In this document: one piece after another, positions 1 through 7,465 of the stretch
Position numbering within the stretch: position 1 is the first letter of the stretch
Layout: every line of letters begins with the position of its first letter
From: Chitinophagaceae bacterium
Lineage (GTDB): Bacteria > Bacteroidota > Bacteroidia > Chitinophagales > Chitinophagaceae
Reading direction: 5' to 3'
Length of the DNA stretch: 19,926 bases
NCBI GenBank assembly: GCA_003456175.1
Contig: DMPB01000205.1
Coordinates: forward strand, 1-19,926
The notes under the pieces: model-generated
The model's database searches: none
What the model saw: the letters and a program-made list of their open reading frames with translations, nothing else
What the model was told of the DNA's origin: nothing
Position numbers and translations under genes: made by a program

Positions 1-344
1 GAGCTTACCCCTGCGATATTCAAGCCAATAGTTTGGCACACCGCATATATGGCGAAACCAGTATTAGTGAACGTCATCGCCACCGTTACGAGTTTAACAA
101 TGCATACCTTGAGCAATTTGAGGCCAATGGAATGAAGGCTACAGGTACTAACCCAACCACCGGATTGGTTGAGATTGTAGAAATTCCTACACATCCATTT
201 TTTATTGGTGTACAATATCACCCAGAGCTCAAAAGTACCGTTGAAAAACCAGCGCCTTTATTTGTACACTTTATAGCTGCTGCTAAAGCCCATAACGAAG
301 GGCAGCTAGCTTCTAAAAAATCAACAAGTAAGGTTGAACTTTAG
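1..344 (+). CDS. pyrG: CTP synthase, C-terminal part (partial at left edge)
   Basis: Reading frame opens at base 3 and ends with TAG at 342-344, giving about 113 residues of the C-terminal glutamine amidotransferase (class I GATase) domain. CTP synthase makes CTP from UTP, ATP and glutamine in the cytoplasm. The visible signature is [12 protein letters not shown], which is highly conserved in PyrG, followed by VQYHPEL (about 210-230), which carries the His and Glu of the Cys-His-Glu glutaminase triad. The nucleophilic Cys and the synthetase domain lie left of the window. The last 20 or so residues are a poorly conserved Lys/Ser-rich tail. The internal TTG at 33 is not a start: the frame continues upstream with recognisable PyrG sequence. 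Followed after 43 bp by a methyltransferase-like gene on the same strand. Confidence 0.95.
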   Translation, partial: AYPCDIQANSLAHRIYGETSISERHRHRYEFNNAYLEQFEANGMKATGTNPTTGLVEIVEIPTHPFFIGVQYHPELKSTVEKPAPLFVHFIAAAKAHNEGQLASKKSTSKVEL

Positions 345-387
345 TGAATAAAATTTCAAACAGCGTAATAAAAGTATACGTTTAACT

Positions 388-1041
388 ATGTCATTATTAG
401 CACCAATATTAAGTCTTAGCCGACATTTCAAATCGCAGGAGCGTATCAATAAAGAAACAAGCGATTTGCAACAACAAGAATTGGCTATTTGGGAATCTAA
501 AGGTGGTGTAGATGCCCCTGTGCCGCATATTATTAAGCAACGCACCATTCAGGCATATCAAAAAGCATCTCAAATTAAAGTGCTCGTTGAAACCGGAACT
601 TACCTTGGCGATATGTTAGAGGCTCAAAAAAGCTATTTTCAATTGCTGATTTCGATAGAATTGAGCCACAAACTGCATCGACGAGCATTGAAGCGTTTTA
701 AAGGCGAAACAAAAATTCAATTGCTACAAGGTGATAGCGGTAAGGTGTTGCATCAGGTAATGCAACAACTGAAAGAGCCCGCTATTTTTTGGCTCGATGG
801 GCACTATTCTGCTGGCATGACTGCCAAAGGCGATAAAGAATGCCCCATTTTTGAGGAGCTAGATGCCATTTTTTCTGCACCACAATCTATGAAGCACATC
901 TTGTTAATCGATGATGCTCGTTGTTTTGTGGGCGCCAACGATTATCCTACTATTGACGAGTTGAAAGCATATTTTAAACAGCATCAACTACCATATCAAA
1001 TTGAGGTACGGCAAGATATCATTCGCTGTACGCCTTTATAA
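388..1041 (+). CDS. putative class I SAM-dependent methyltransferase
   Basis: 217 residues, ATG start at 388, no obvious Shine-Dalgarno. After a basic, helical N-terminus, residues 64-74 (KVLVETGTYLG) look like motif I of a Rossmann methyltransferase, with an acidic residue at the end of strand 2 (SIELS, E91) to bind the SAM ribose, a GDS turn at 115-117 (motif III-like), LDGHYS at 136-141 and IDDAR at 174-178. The LDGHYS...CPI..EL arrangement recalls small uncharacterised methyltransferase-like proteins often found near surface polysaccharide genes. The substrate cannot be told from sequence. It lies between pyrG and yidC, 43 bp after the former. An inverted pair of the dispersed repeat starts 26 bp after its stop, and yidC probably has its own promoter. 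Motif I is degenerate (only one glycine pair), so the enzyme activity is less certain than the fold. Confidence 0.62.
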   Translation: MSLLAPILSLSRHFKSQERINKETSDLQQQELAIWESKGGVDAPVPHIIKQRTIQAYQKASQIKVLVETGTYLGDMLEAQKSYFQLLISIELSHKLHRRALKRFKGETKIQLLQGDSGKVLHQVMQQLKEPAIFWLDGHYSAGMTAKGDKECPIFEELDAIFSAPQSMKHILLIDDARCFVGANDYPTIDELKAYFKQHQLPYQIEVRQDIIRCTPL

Positions 1042-1066
1042 CCAAGGGAATGTAAGCCAATATTGC

Positions 1067-1080
1067 ACCTTACGGTAAAT
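1067..1080 (+). repeat. dispersed repeat ACCTTRCGGTAAAT, exact copy, left arm of inverted pair
   Basis: Exact ACCTTACGGTAAAT in the intergenic gap before yidC. With the next two bases (GA) it forms the left arm of a 16-bp perfect inverted repeat with 1091-1106, separated by 8 nt. No T-run follows, so it is not a canonical intrinsic terminator. Confidence 0.9.
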
Positions 1081-1092
1081 GAAGTAGCCATC

Positions 1093-1106
1093 ATTTACCG
1101 TAAGGT
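1093..1106 (-). repeat. dispersed repeat, exact copy, right arm of inverted pair
   Basis: Exact ATTTACCGTAAGGT, the reverse complement of the copy at 1067-1080. The two could form a 16-bp hairpin in RNA 26-65 nt after the stop of the upstream methyltransferase-like gene. Confidence 0.9.
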
Positions 1107-1136
1107 ATGTACGAAGTGCCTTTGATACGATACCCT

Positions 1137-1144
1137 TACCTTTG
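1137..1144 (+). promoter_or_regulatory. possible Bacteroidota -7 box upstream of yidC
   Basis: TACCTTTG fits the TAnnTTTG -7 consensus of the Bacteroidota primary sigma factor and lies 31 bp before the yidC ATG. No convincing -33 TTG sits at the usual 19-21 nt spacing, so this is a weak call. Confidence 0.3.
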
Positions 1145-1175
1145 CCGACTAAATTAATGCCACAAGGCTTTTATA

Positions 1176-3032
1176 ATGAAGACTGATAAGAATACGATTA
1201 TTGGATTTGCGTTGTTAGCGATTTTGTTCTTTGCTTTTTTTTATGTGAACAATCAACAACAAGCAGCACTTCAAGCCGAAAAGCAACGCATTGAAGATAG
1301 TGTTGCTAAAGAAAATGCAAAACGTAAGCCCGTTGTTGATGTTGCTAAGCAACTACAAGACAGCCTTTATAACGACTCGTTAAGTAAGGTGCAAGCTGCC
1401 GGCGGATTCACTGCAGCGGCTATTGGTACCGAAAAGTTGACCACAGTTGAGAATGTACTCATGAAGGTGGTATTCACCAATAAAGGTGGTCGTATTAAAA
1501 CAGTTACACTTAAAAAGTATAACAATAGTAATACCAAGCAGCCTGTTGTTTTAGGTGGTGCCGAAACCGACGATTTTGGTTACATTATTAACACCGGCGC
1601 TCAAAAAACAGCCCATACTGGTAGCTTATTTTTTAATGAACCTACTATTGCTAATGGTGCTAATGGTGCTCAAATAGTAACATTTACCATTCAATCGAAC
1701 GATGGTAAATCGGTAACACACGAATATACATTACCAGCCAGCGATTACATGATTGATGCTGCAATTAAAGTAAGTGGTGCACAGCAACTATTTACCGGTG
1801 GTAGTGCTAACCTGCAATGGAACTATACGGTACTACCGCAGCAAGATGATTTGAAATACGAGCGTCAACAAAGTAATTTGTGCTTTAGTGAAGAAGGAAA
1901 CTACGACTTTAACAGAGCCGAAGCTGGTACACAAAAAGATTTTGAAAAGCCTACGAATTGGGTAGCGCTTAAGCAACAATTTTTTAGTGCAGCCCTTTTA
2001 AGTAAGGGTGGTACATTTAGCAGTGGTAATGCACAAGTAACTGCCAAACCCGATTCTATCAAGCAACTGCTAGCCGCTAATGTGAATATGAAAGTGCCGA
2101 TACAAGGTAATACTGCCGTTATTCCGGTGCAATGGTACTATGGCCCTAACGATTATACAGTGTTGCGTGGATACGATAACAACTTATATCAAATGGTTGA
2201 TTTAGGCAGTGGCATGTTTGCCTTTGTTAAGTACATTAACCGTTGGGTAATTATGCCCGTGTTTGATTTCTTGGCGAGCTTTATTAGCAATTTTGGTTGG
2301 GTAATTGCATTGCTGACTTTATTTATTCGTTTGGTAACAGCACCTTTAACGTATAGCAGCTATTTAAGTGGTGCTAAAATGAAAGCGTTGCGTCCGGAGT
2401 TAGATGGGTTGAAGAAAAAGTTTGGTGATGATCAGCAAGGGTATGCTATGGAGCAAATGAAGTTATTCCGCGAAGCAGGGGTTAACCCGCTTGGAGGTTG
2501 TATTCCTGCTTTGTTACAAATTCCTATTTTCTTTGCTTTGTATAGCTTTTTTAACAGCGCTATTTCGTTACGCGATCAAAGCTTTTTATGGGCCGATGAT
2601 TTGAGTAGATACGATACCATTGCCACCTTACCTTTTAGTATTCCTTTTGGCTTTGGCGATCATATTAGTTTGTTCACACTTACTGCGGTGATTACCAGCT
2701 TTTTAATTTCAATTTACAATATGAGCATGACACCTCAAACGCAGGATAATCCGGCGTTAAAGTACATGCCTTATATTTTCCCATTTATTTTATTGTTCAT
2801 TTTTAACCGCTTGCCATCGGCATTAACATGGTACTATACCGTAAGTAACGTTATTACCCTAGGCTTGCAGTTTGTGATTCAGAATTATATTATTAACCAC
2901 GATAAAATTCTGGCACAAATTGAACAAAAACGTAAGCAGCCAAAAGCTAAAAGTAAGTGGGCTGAGCGTTACGCTCAATTGATGGAAACGCAGAAGAAGA
3001 TGCAAGAAATGAAAGATCGTAATAAAAAATAA
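1176..3032 (+). CDS. yidC: membrane protein insertase YidC (Oxa1 family)
   Basis: 618 residues, the normal length for the Gram-negative form. YidC inserts and folds inner-membrane proteins, alone or with SecYEG. Residues 8-24 are the first membrane helix. About 60-345 form the large periplasmic beta domain, rich in Thr, Asn and Gly. Residues 350-575 carry the conserved five-helix core, including FIRLVTAPL with the groove arginine R385, the cytoplasmic coiled hairpin around 400-435, and VNPLGGCIPALLQIPIFFALY at 436-456. The tail (580-618) is strongly basic, as is usual for contact with the ribosome. It lies downstream of pyrG and a methyltransferase-like gene, behind a repeat hairpin and a possible own promoter, and is followed by a strong bidirectional terminator. 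Confidence 0.97.
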   Translation: MKTDKNTIIGFALLAILFFAFFYVNNQQQAALQAEKQRIEDSVAKENAKRKPVVDVAKQLQDSLYNDSLSKVQAAGGFTAAAIGTEKLTTVENVLMKVVFTNKGGRIKTVTLKKYNNSNTKQPVVLGGAETDDFGYIINTGAQKTAHTGSLFFNEPTIANGANGAQIVTFTIQSNDGKSVTHEYTLPASDYMIDAAIKVSGAQQLFTGGSANLQWNYTVLPQQDDLKYERQQSNLCFSEEGNYDFNRAEAGTQKDFEKPTNWVALKQQFFSAALLSKGGTFSSGNAQVTAKPDSIKQLLAANVNMKVPIQGNTAVIPVQWYYGPNDYTVLRGYDNNLYQMVDLGSGMFAFVKYINRWVIMPVFDFLASFISNFGWVIALLTLFIRLVTAPLTYSSYLSGAKMKALRPELDGLKKKFGDDQQGYAMEQMKLFREAGVNPLGGCIPALLQIPIFFALYSFFNSAISLRDQSFLWADDLSRYDTIATLPFSIPFGFGDHISLFTLTAVITSFLISIYNMSMTPQTQDNPALKYMPYIFPFILLFIFNRLPSALTWYYTVSNVITLGLQFVIQNYIINHDKILAQIEQKRKQPKAKSKWAERYAQLMETQKKMQEMKDRNKK

Positions 3033-3036
3033 TCAC

Positions 3037-3050
3037 ATTTACCGTAAGGT
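3037..3050 (-). repeat. dispersed repeat, exact copy, left arm of inverted pair
   Basis: Exact ATTTACCGTAAGGT beginning 5 nt after the yidC stop. It pairs with 3112-3125 in inverted orientation, the two bracketing an intrinsic terminator. Confidence 0.9.
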
Positions 3051-3058
3051 TTTATTAT

Positions 3059-3092
3059 AAAAAATCCAGATGCATTGCATCTGGATTTTTTT
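3059..3092. terminator. bidirectional intrinsic terminator between yidC and the HPt gene
   Basis: A 14-bp perfect stem (AAAAATCCAGATGC / GCATCTGGATTTTT) with a 3-nt loop (ATT), T-run on the right and A-run on the left. It lies between convergent genes, so it can stop transcription from both sides. It sits inside a larger inverted pair of the dispersed repeat. Confidence 0.9.
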
Positions 3093-3111
3093 GTGGTATT
3101 ATATTGTTGTT

Positions 3112-3125
3112 ACCTTACGGTAAAT
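3112..3125 (+). repeat. dispersed repeat, exact copy, right arm of inverted pair
   Basis: Exact ACCTTACGGTAAAT, 61 nt from its inverted partner at 3037-3050, 18 bp beyond the stop of the minus-strand HPt gene. Confidence 0.9.
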
Positions 3126-3143
3126 GATGACACTACTAGTGCA

Positions 3144-3500
3144 TTATTTCAAGGTAGTGAGTTCTTCTTTTAACTGTTCAACCGAGGTCAATACAATGGT
3201 TCTTACTTTATTGATGGCATCGGGTAGTTGCTCTAAGTTCACTTTGTTTTTCGCACTTAATTCAAGAAAGCGAATATCTTCTTTGATACTTGTTAATCCC
3301 ATAGTGTCAATGGTGCTCTTTAGTTTGTGAGCTAGTTTGCCAATAGCATCCCAATCTTCAGCAGCTAGTGCAGTGCTCATATCGTTCACAATGGGTGGTG
3401 TATTGCTAATGTATACGTCGCAAAGACTGCGAACAAAATCGACATTGCCTTTTGATATTTCGTATACAAAATCGAGATTATATAGTTTTTCGGTACTCAT
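3144..3500 (-). CDS. HPt domain phosphotransfer protein
   Basis: 118 residues, almost entirely a four-helix HPt domain. The phosphorylatable histidine is H58 within KLAHKLKSTIDTMG, the standard HPt signature (H-K-L-K-S). Such proteins pass a phosphoryl group from the receiver domain of a hybrid kinase to a second response regulator. The gene starts 19 bp after the stop of the hybrid histidine kinase and is last in a three-gene minus-strand set with that kinase and an NtrC-type regulator. This makes a His-Asp-His-Asp phosphorelay the natural reading. The partners are inferred from gene order only. Confidence 0.9.
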   Translation of the reverse strand: MSTEKLYNLDFVYEISKGNVDFVRSLCDVYISNTPPIVNDMSTALAAEDWDAIGKLAHKLKSTIDTMGLTSIKEDIRFLELSAKNKVNLEQLPDAINKVRTIVLTSVEQLKEELTTLK

Positions 3501-3519
3501 ACTTTTGGTTTCTGTTTCG

Positions 3520-5910
3520 TTAAGATAATGGTTTTATAACACTTGCAATAACATCGTAAAGTTCGTTTTCTTTAAACGGTTTGGTGAGGTAGCCATTCAT
3601 GCCAGCATCGAAGTATTGCGATTCTTCGCCTTTAAGAGCATTTGCCGTAAGGGCAATAATAGGAATATTTTTAATAGAAGGATCGTTCGAACTTCTGATA
3701 GCTTGAGTAGCTTCTAAACCGCTCATTTCGGGCATCTGAATATCCATTAGAATAAGATCAAAATCACCTTGTGTTACTTTGGCAATAGCTTCTTTGCCAT
3801 CGTTGGCAATATCTGTAACAAAGCCCCAATAATCTAAAATACGCATGGCGAGCATTTGGTTAATTTGGTTGTCTTCGGCTAGTAGCACTTTTAGTTTGCC
3901 TAGCTTATTAACCACCTCTGTTTGGCTGGTGCTATGCGTTTGGTTTTGTAAAGAATTGGTTCGTTTGTAAGGAAGTGAGAAATGAAAGGTGCTGCCTTCT
4001 TTAACATGGCTTTCTACCCAAATTTTACCGCCTTGCATGTCTAATAAGTTGCGGGTGATGGCTAATCCTAAACCTGTGCCGCCATACTTACGTGCCGTTT
4101 CAGGATATGCTTGCGTAAATGGCTGGAATATTTTGATGAGTTTATTTTCATCGATACCAATGCCAGAATCTTTAACGCTTATTTGAACGGTAACTTGATC
4201 ACCTTGTTCGTGTATAATAGACCCCGTTACTGAAATGCCACCTTTATGGGTGAATTTTACAGCATTGCTCAGTAAGTTGTTGATGATCTGACTAAACCGT
4301 GTTGGGTCGCCTAGTACCTCAAGCTTTTTGCCAAGTTTATTTTCGAACTGCATGCCAATGTTTTTCATTTCGGCAGTTACGCGAAATAGTTTGATGTTGG
4401 TATCGAGGCTATCTACCAAATCGAACGGTACTTTTTCAAATTCAATATTGCCAGAACCTATTTTTTCGAGGTCTAAAATGTCGTTGATAATATTGATAAG
4501 GTTGCGGCTGCAGTCTTGTACAATTTTCAGATAATCGGTTTGCTCTTCTGTAAGATTGGTACTTTTCTGCAATAGCTTTGTAATACCTAAAATGCCATTC
4601 ATAGGTGTACGTATTTCGTGGCTCATGTTGGCCAGAAAACGTTCCTTCATTCTTGCTGTTTCTTCTGATATCTTCTTCGCTTCTTTGAGTTCTTTTTCAA
4701 CTTTAATGCGATCGGTTACATCTTGCGCAAAGGATATTATGTAAGGTTCCTCTTCGGGGTTGTTAAGTAAGTAGTTTTGATATAGCAAATATGCTTTGCT
4801 ACCATCTTTACGATACACCCGCAACAAACCTTTCTGTTTTTTATTCACCAAAATGGTGTTCAAATAAGTTTCTTCAAACAATAAAGCATCTTCTTCAGGA
4901 ATAAAATCTTTAATGTTCTTGCCAAGTACTTCAGATTCGCTATACCCGAGTGTTTCAAGCATTGCAGGGTTAGTGCTAAGCACATATCCATCGATATTAT
5001 GTGTAGCAATAATGGCCTGGCTATAGTTGAAAATATCTCTGTACTTCTTTTCGTTGAGTTGTATGCGACGCTCAATTTCTTTACGATCAGTAATATCCAT
5101 GCCCCAACCTAGAACGAGTGTTAGTTCATCTTTCTCGTTGTAAATAGGCGTCATCCTTCTAAGATGATGTTCTATTTTACCCGTAAGGGAATTGGTTACC
5201 GTTTCTTCCCACTCCAACTGTTTTTTACTATTTACCACCTGGTTGAACACAGCTCTGCGCCTGTCGGCTATGGCCATATCTCTACCCGTGTACTTACAAT
5301 AATCGTAGTCAGTTTTGTTGATGAGCCATTCCCGCATTTCCGGATTTTTAACTGATACGGGATTGATAAATAGATACTCGTGATGTTCAGAAAAAACCAC
5401 TAAGTCGGCCGGAATGCTGTTCAATATTTCTTCGTAAAAACGGCGTTGTTGCTCTTTTTCTGCTTCGGCTTTTAATGTGTTGGTACTATCTGTAATTACA
5501 CACAAATGGCCTTGAAAAGTATTATTTGTTATTAAGGGAACATAATCTCGTGTGATAATTTTGCCATTATTCAAATGAATAATATTACCAATATCGTTTT
5601 GCATTTTCAACGAAGGATCGCCGAGTTTACTTTGTTCCGCTGCAATGTTGGGCCATAGGTGGCTTATAGTTTCAAAGAAGCTGCTCAATGGAAGGCCTTT
5701 AAGTGTCTGGCTGCTTTCTATGTTCAATTCAAAAATATCACAAACACGTTGGTTGGCTTTAATAATCGTAGCATTGGCATCGGCAATGAGAATACCTTCG
5801 GGTAATTTATCAATGATAAAGTTTAACAGGCCATTGTTTTCAATATCCTGCCATTGAATTTCTTTACCCAAATTCATCAAGTCGTTAATATGTACATTGG
5901 CGCTACTCAT
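3520..5910 (-). CDS. cytoplasmic PAS hybrid histidine kinase (PAS-PAS-PAS-HisKA-HATPase-REC)
   Basis: 796 residues, with no signal peptide or membrane helix, so probably a soluble sensor. Three PAS-like segments (about 27-140, 158-275 and 290-402) are followed by a short coiled linker, HisKA with the phosphoacceptor H431 in NMSHEIRTPMN, and HATPase_c with N box (NNLLSNAVKF, 544-553), G1 DSGIGID (581-587) and G2 GGTGLGLA (610-617). A C-terminal receiver (about 673-792) has acidic pair E679/D680, phosphoacceptor D723 in LMDIQMP and K777. All catalytic residues are present. It lies between the NtrC-like gene upstream (29 bp gap holding one dispersed repeat) and the HPt gene downstream (19 bp), probably as one operon. 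The signal sensed is unknown. Confidence 0.93.
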   Translation of the reverse strand: MSSANVHINDLMNLGKEIQWQDIENNGLLNFIIDKLPEGILIADANATIIKANQRVCDIFELNIESSQTLKGLPLSSFFETISHLWPNIAAEQSKLGDPSLKMQNDIGNIIHLNNGKIITRDYVPLITNNTFQGHLCVITDSTNTLKAEAEKEQQRRFYEEILNSIPADLVVFSEHHEYLFINPVSVKNPEMREWLINKTDYDYCKYTGRDMAIADRRRAVFNQVVNSKKQLEWEETVTNSLTGKIEHHLRRMTPIYNEKDELTLVLGWGMDITDRKEIERRIQLNEKKYRDIFNYSQAIIATHNIDGYVLSTNPAMLETLGYSESEVLGKNIKDFIPEEDALLFEETYLNTILVNKKQKGLLRVYRKDGSKAYLLYQNYLLNNPEEEPYIISFAQDVTDRIKVEKELKEAKKISEETARMKERFLANMSHEIRTPMNGILGITKLLQKSTNLTEEQTDYLKIVQDCSRNLINIINDILDLEKIGSGNIEFEKVPFDLVDSLDTNIKLFRVTAEMKNIGMQFENKLGKKLEVLGDPTRFSQIINNLLSNAVKFTHKGGISVTGSIIHEQGDQVTVQISVKDSGIGIDENKLIKIFQPFTQAYPETARKYGGTGLGLAITRNLLDMQGGKIWVESHVKEGSTFHFSLPYKRTNSLQNQTHSTSQTEVVNKLGKLKVLLAEDNQINQMLAMRILDYWGFVTDIANDGKEAIAKVTQGDFDLILMDIQMPEMSGLEATQAIRSSNDPSIKNIPIIALTANALKGEESQYFDAGMNGYLTKPFKENELYDVIASVIKPLS
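3640..3653 (-). repeat. dispersed repeat-like copy, two mismatches, inside histidine kinase
   Basis: ATTTGCCGTAAGGG, two mismatches to the consensus, encoding A-L-T-A-N (753-757) of the receiver domain. ALTANA is a conserved receiver motif, so the resemblance may come from protein constraint. Confidence 0.4.
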
Positions 5911-5922
5911 TGTGTGTGCTAT

Positions 5923-5936
5923 ACCTTACGGTAAAT
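5923..5936 (+). repeat. dispersed repeat, exact copy, between two signalling genes
   Basis: Exact ACCTTACGGTAAAT in the 29-bp gap between the NtrC-like regulator and the hybrid kinase. A single copy without inverted partner. It occupies about half of the gap and ends 4 nt before the regulator's stop codon. Confidence 0.9.
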
Positions 5937-5939
5937 GTA

Positions 5940-7316
5940 TTAACGCTTTTGTAAAACAAGTTCGTTATTGTTAATCATTCTATAGATTGTACTTTTCCCA
6001 ATATCCAGCAAGTCGGCAACATGTAACACGTCGTAATCATGAATGTCTAGGTAATGCTGTATTAGCTTGGTGGTATATTGTCGCAAAGTAAGTCCTTGTT
6101 TTGTAAGATTATCTAAATATAACAATCCATTACCAGAAGGCGTTTCTTGAATGTGTTCGGGTTCAATTTCCATACCATCGCAAAGAACACAAGCCAACTC
6201 AACAACACTTTTAAGCTGACGAATGTTGCCTGGAAATTGCATGAGCATTAATTTTTTTCTAGTCTCAACAGAAAGTATTTTCTCTGGCATGCTATTTTCC
6301 TTACAAAATTGTTCTATGCAATGTTTGGCAATTAAAATTACATCACTATCGCGTTCGCGTAAGGGAGGTAAGTGAATGGGTAGTCCTAGTAAACGATAGT
6401 ATAAATCTTGTCTGAAATTGCCTTTTTGTACTTCTTCTTCGAGGTTTTTATGCGTGGCTACAATAATGCGAACGTCTACTTTAATGTTCTCATTGCTGCC
6501 AATTCTGGTAATTTCTTTTTCTTGTAGTGCACGCAATAGCTTGGCTTGTAAGCTAATGTCCATTTCACCGATTTCATCAAGAAATAGCGTGCCTTGATGG
6601 GCTTCCTCAAACTTTCCGATACGTCGGCCAATGGCACCCGTAAATGCTCCTTTTTCGTGACCGAACAATTCACTTTCAATTAAATCTTTGGGTATAGCTG
6701 CAACATTCACAGGTACAAAACCAAATTTTTTTCTGTTAGAGTTAAAGTGAATGCTCTTGGCTACCAACTCTTTACCTGTGCCAGTTTCGCCAGAAATGCT
6801 TACGGTAATATTGGTGGTTACGGCTTTTTCCATCAGTGCAAAAACGCGGCGGGTAGCAGCACTATTGCCAACAATACTGTTCGAAAAGGCATACTTTTTT
6901 TCAACCTCGTTTTGTAGTTGCTTTACCTGCTTTTGAAGATGTACATTCTCCTGTAGTTTCTGAATAGCCATCCACAAGCGTTCTTGTGTTTCAGCATCTT
7001 TCACCAAATAATCGTGTGCTCCTTTTTTAAGTAAGTCTATCGCTACTTGAATATTGTTCTGTCCAGAAATAATAATCACTTTAGTATCTGGTAAGCGTTC
7101 TTTCAAATAGTCAATTACTTCTGTTGCAGTAGCATCGGGTAGAGAGTAGTCGAGCGTTATAATATCTGGCTTCTCAGTAACAGCGTCTTTAAACTCTTTC
7201 GCTGTGGTGAATAGTTTAACGGTATAGTCGGGGTTCAGTTGTAAGTAATGACGCAACATTGCACCATACAGTGTATCATCTTCAACAATATGTATCAGCA
7301 GGCTATTTGGTTTCAT
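5940..7316 (-). CDS. sigma-54-dependent NtrC-family response regulator
   Basis: 458 residues. Receiver domain 1-120 with D13/D14, phosphoacceptor D56 (LDYSLPD), S84 and K106. A coiled linker at 118-142 leads to the AAA+ domain (about 147-375) with Walker A GETGTGKE (176-183), the sigma-54 contact loop GAFTGA (223-228), Walker B GTLFLDEIG (242-250) and the arginine-finger region. The C-terminal Fis-type helix-turn-helix (about 427-455) contains VADLLDIGKSTIYR. An intact GAFTGA loop means it should activate RNA polymerase holding sigma-54. First gene of the set with the hybrid kinase and HPt protein, so probably the end acceptor of that relay. An 18-bp palindrome 42 bp before its ATG is a candidate autoregulatory site. 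No -24/-12 promoter was seen nearby. Confidence 0.95.
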   Translation of the reverse strand: MKPNSLLIHIVEDDTLYGAMLRHYLQLNPDYTVKLFTTAKEFKDAVTEKPDIITLDYSLPDATATEVIDYLKERLPDTKVIIISGQNNIQVAIDLLKKGAHDYLVKDAETQERLWMAIQKLQENVHLQKQVKQLQNEVEKKYAFSNSIVGNSAATRRVFALMEKAVTTNITVSISGETGTGKELVAKSIHFNSNRKKFGFVPVNVAAIPKDLIESELFGHEKGAFTGAIGRRIGKFEEAHQGTLFLDEIGEMDISLQAKLLRALQEKEITRIGSNENIKVDVRIIVATHKNLEEEVQKGNFRQDLYYRLLGLPIHLPPLRERDSDVILIAKHCIEQFCKENSMPEKILSVETRKKLMLMQFPGNIRQLKSVVELACVLCDGMEIEPEHIQETPSGNGLLYLDNLTKQGLTLRQYTTKLIQHYLDIHDYDVLHVADLLDIGKSTIYRMINNNELVLQKR

Positions 7317-7335
7317 CTGGCGTATTTTCCCTTAT

Positions 7336-7343
7336 CAAAGGTA
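7336..7343 (-). promoter_or_regulatory. possible -7 box of the regulator/kinase/HPt operon
   Basis: On the minus strand this reads TACCTTTG (TAnnTTTG class), 19 bp before the regulator's ATG. The -33 position has no clear TTG, but it abuts the 18-bp palindrome at 7359-7376, consistent with a regulated promoter. Weak call. Confidence 0.35.
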
Positions 7344-7358
7344 TCGTTGTATTTCAAT

Positions 7359-7376
7359 TTGGGAATTAATTCCCAA
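7359..7376. promoter_or_regulatory. 18-bp perfect palindrome, candidate operator
   Basis: TTGGGAATTAATTCCCAA is a perfect 18-bp dyad in the 149-bp gap between the divergent regulator operon and gatC. It lies 42 bp before the regulator's ATG and 89 bp before gatC. Only one copy is present in the window. No loop and no T-run, so it reads as a binding site for a dimeric protein rather than a terminator. Confidence 0.6.
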
Positions 7377-7465
7377 TTAGCGAGGCTTAATGTACACTTA
7401 AATAAGTTACATGCCGCCTACACCAAAAGAAAAATCTTTTAGTTTGTGCGTAATACATTTGAATT

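Noticed and set aside
5173..5188. Possible further repeat copy in the hybrid kinase gene
   Set aside because: TTTTACCCGTAAGGGA has an inserted base and end mismatches; it cannot be told from chance.
6799..6810. Partial repeat match in the NtrC-like gene
   Set aside because: Only CTTACGGTAA (10 bases) agrees and the ends differ, so it was left out of the count.
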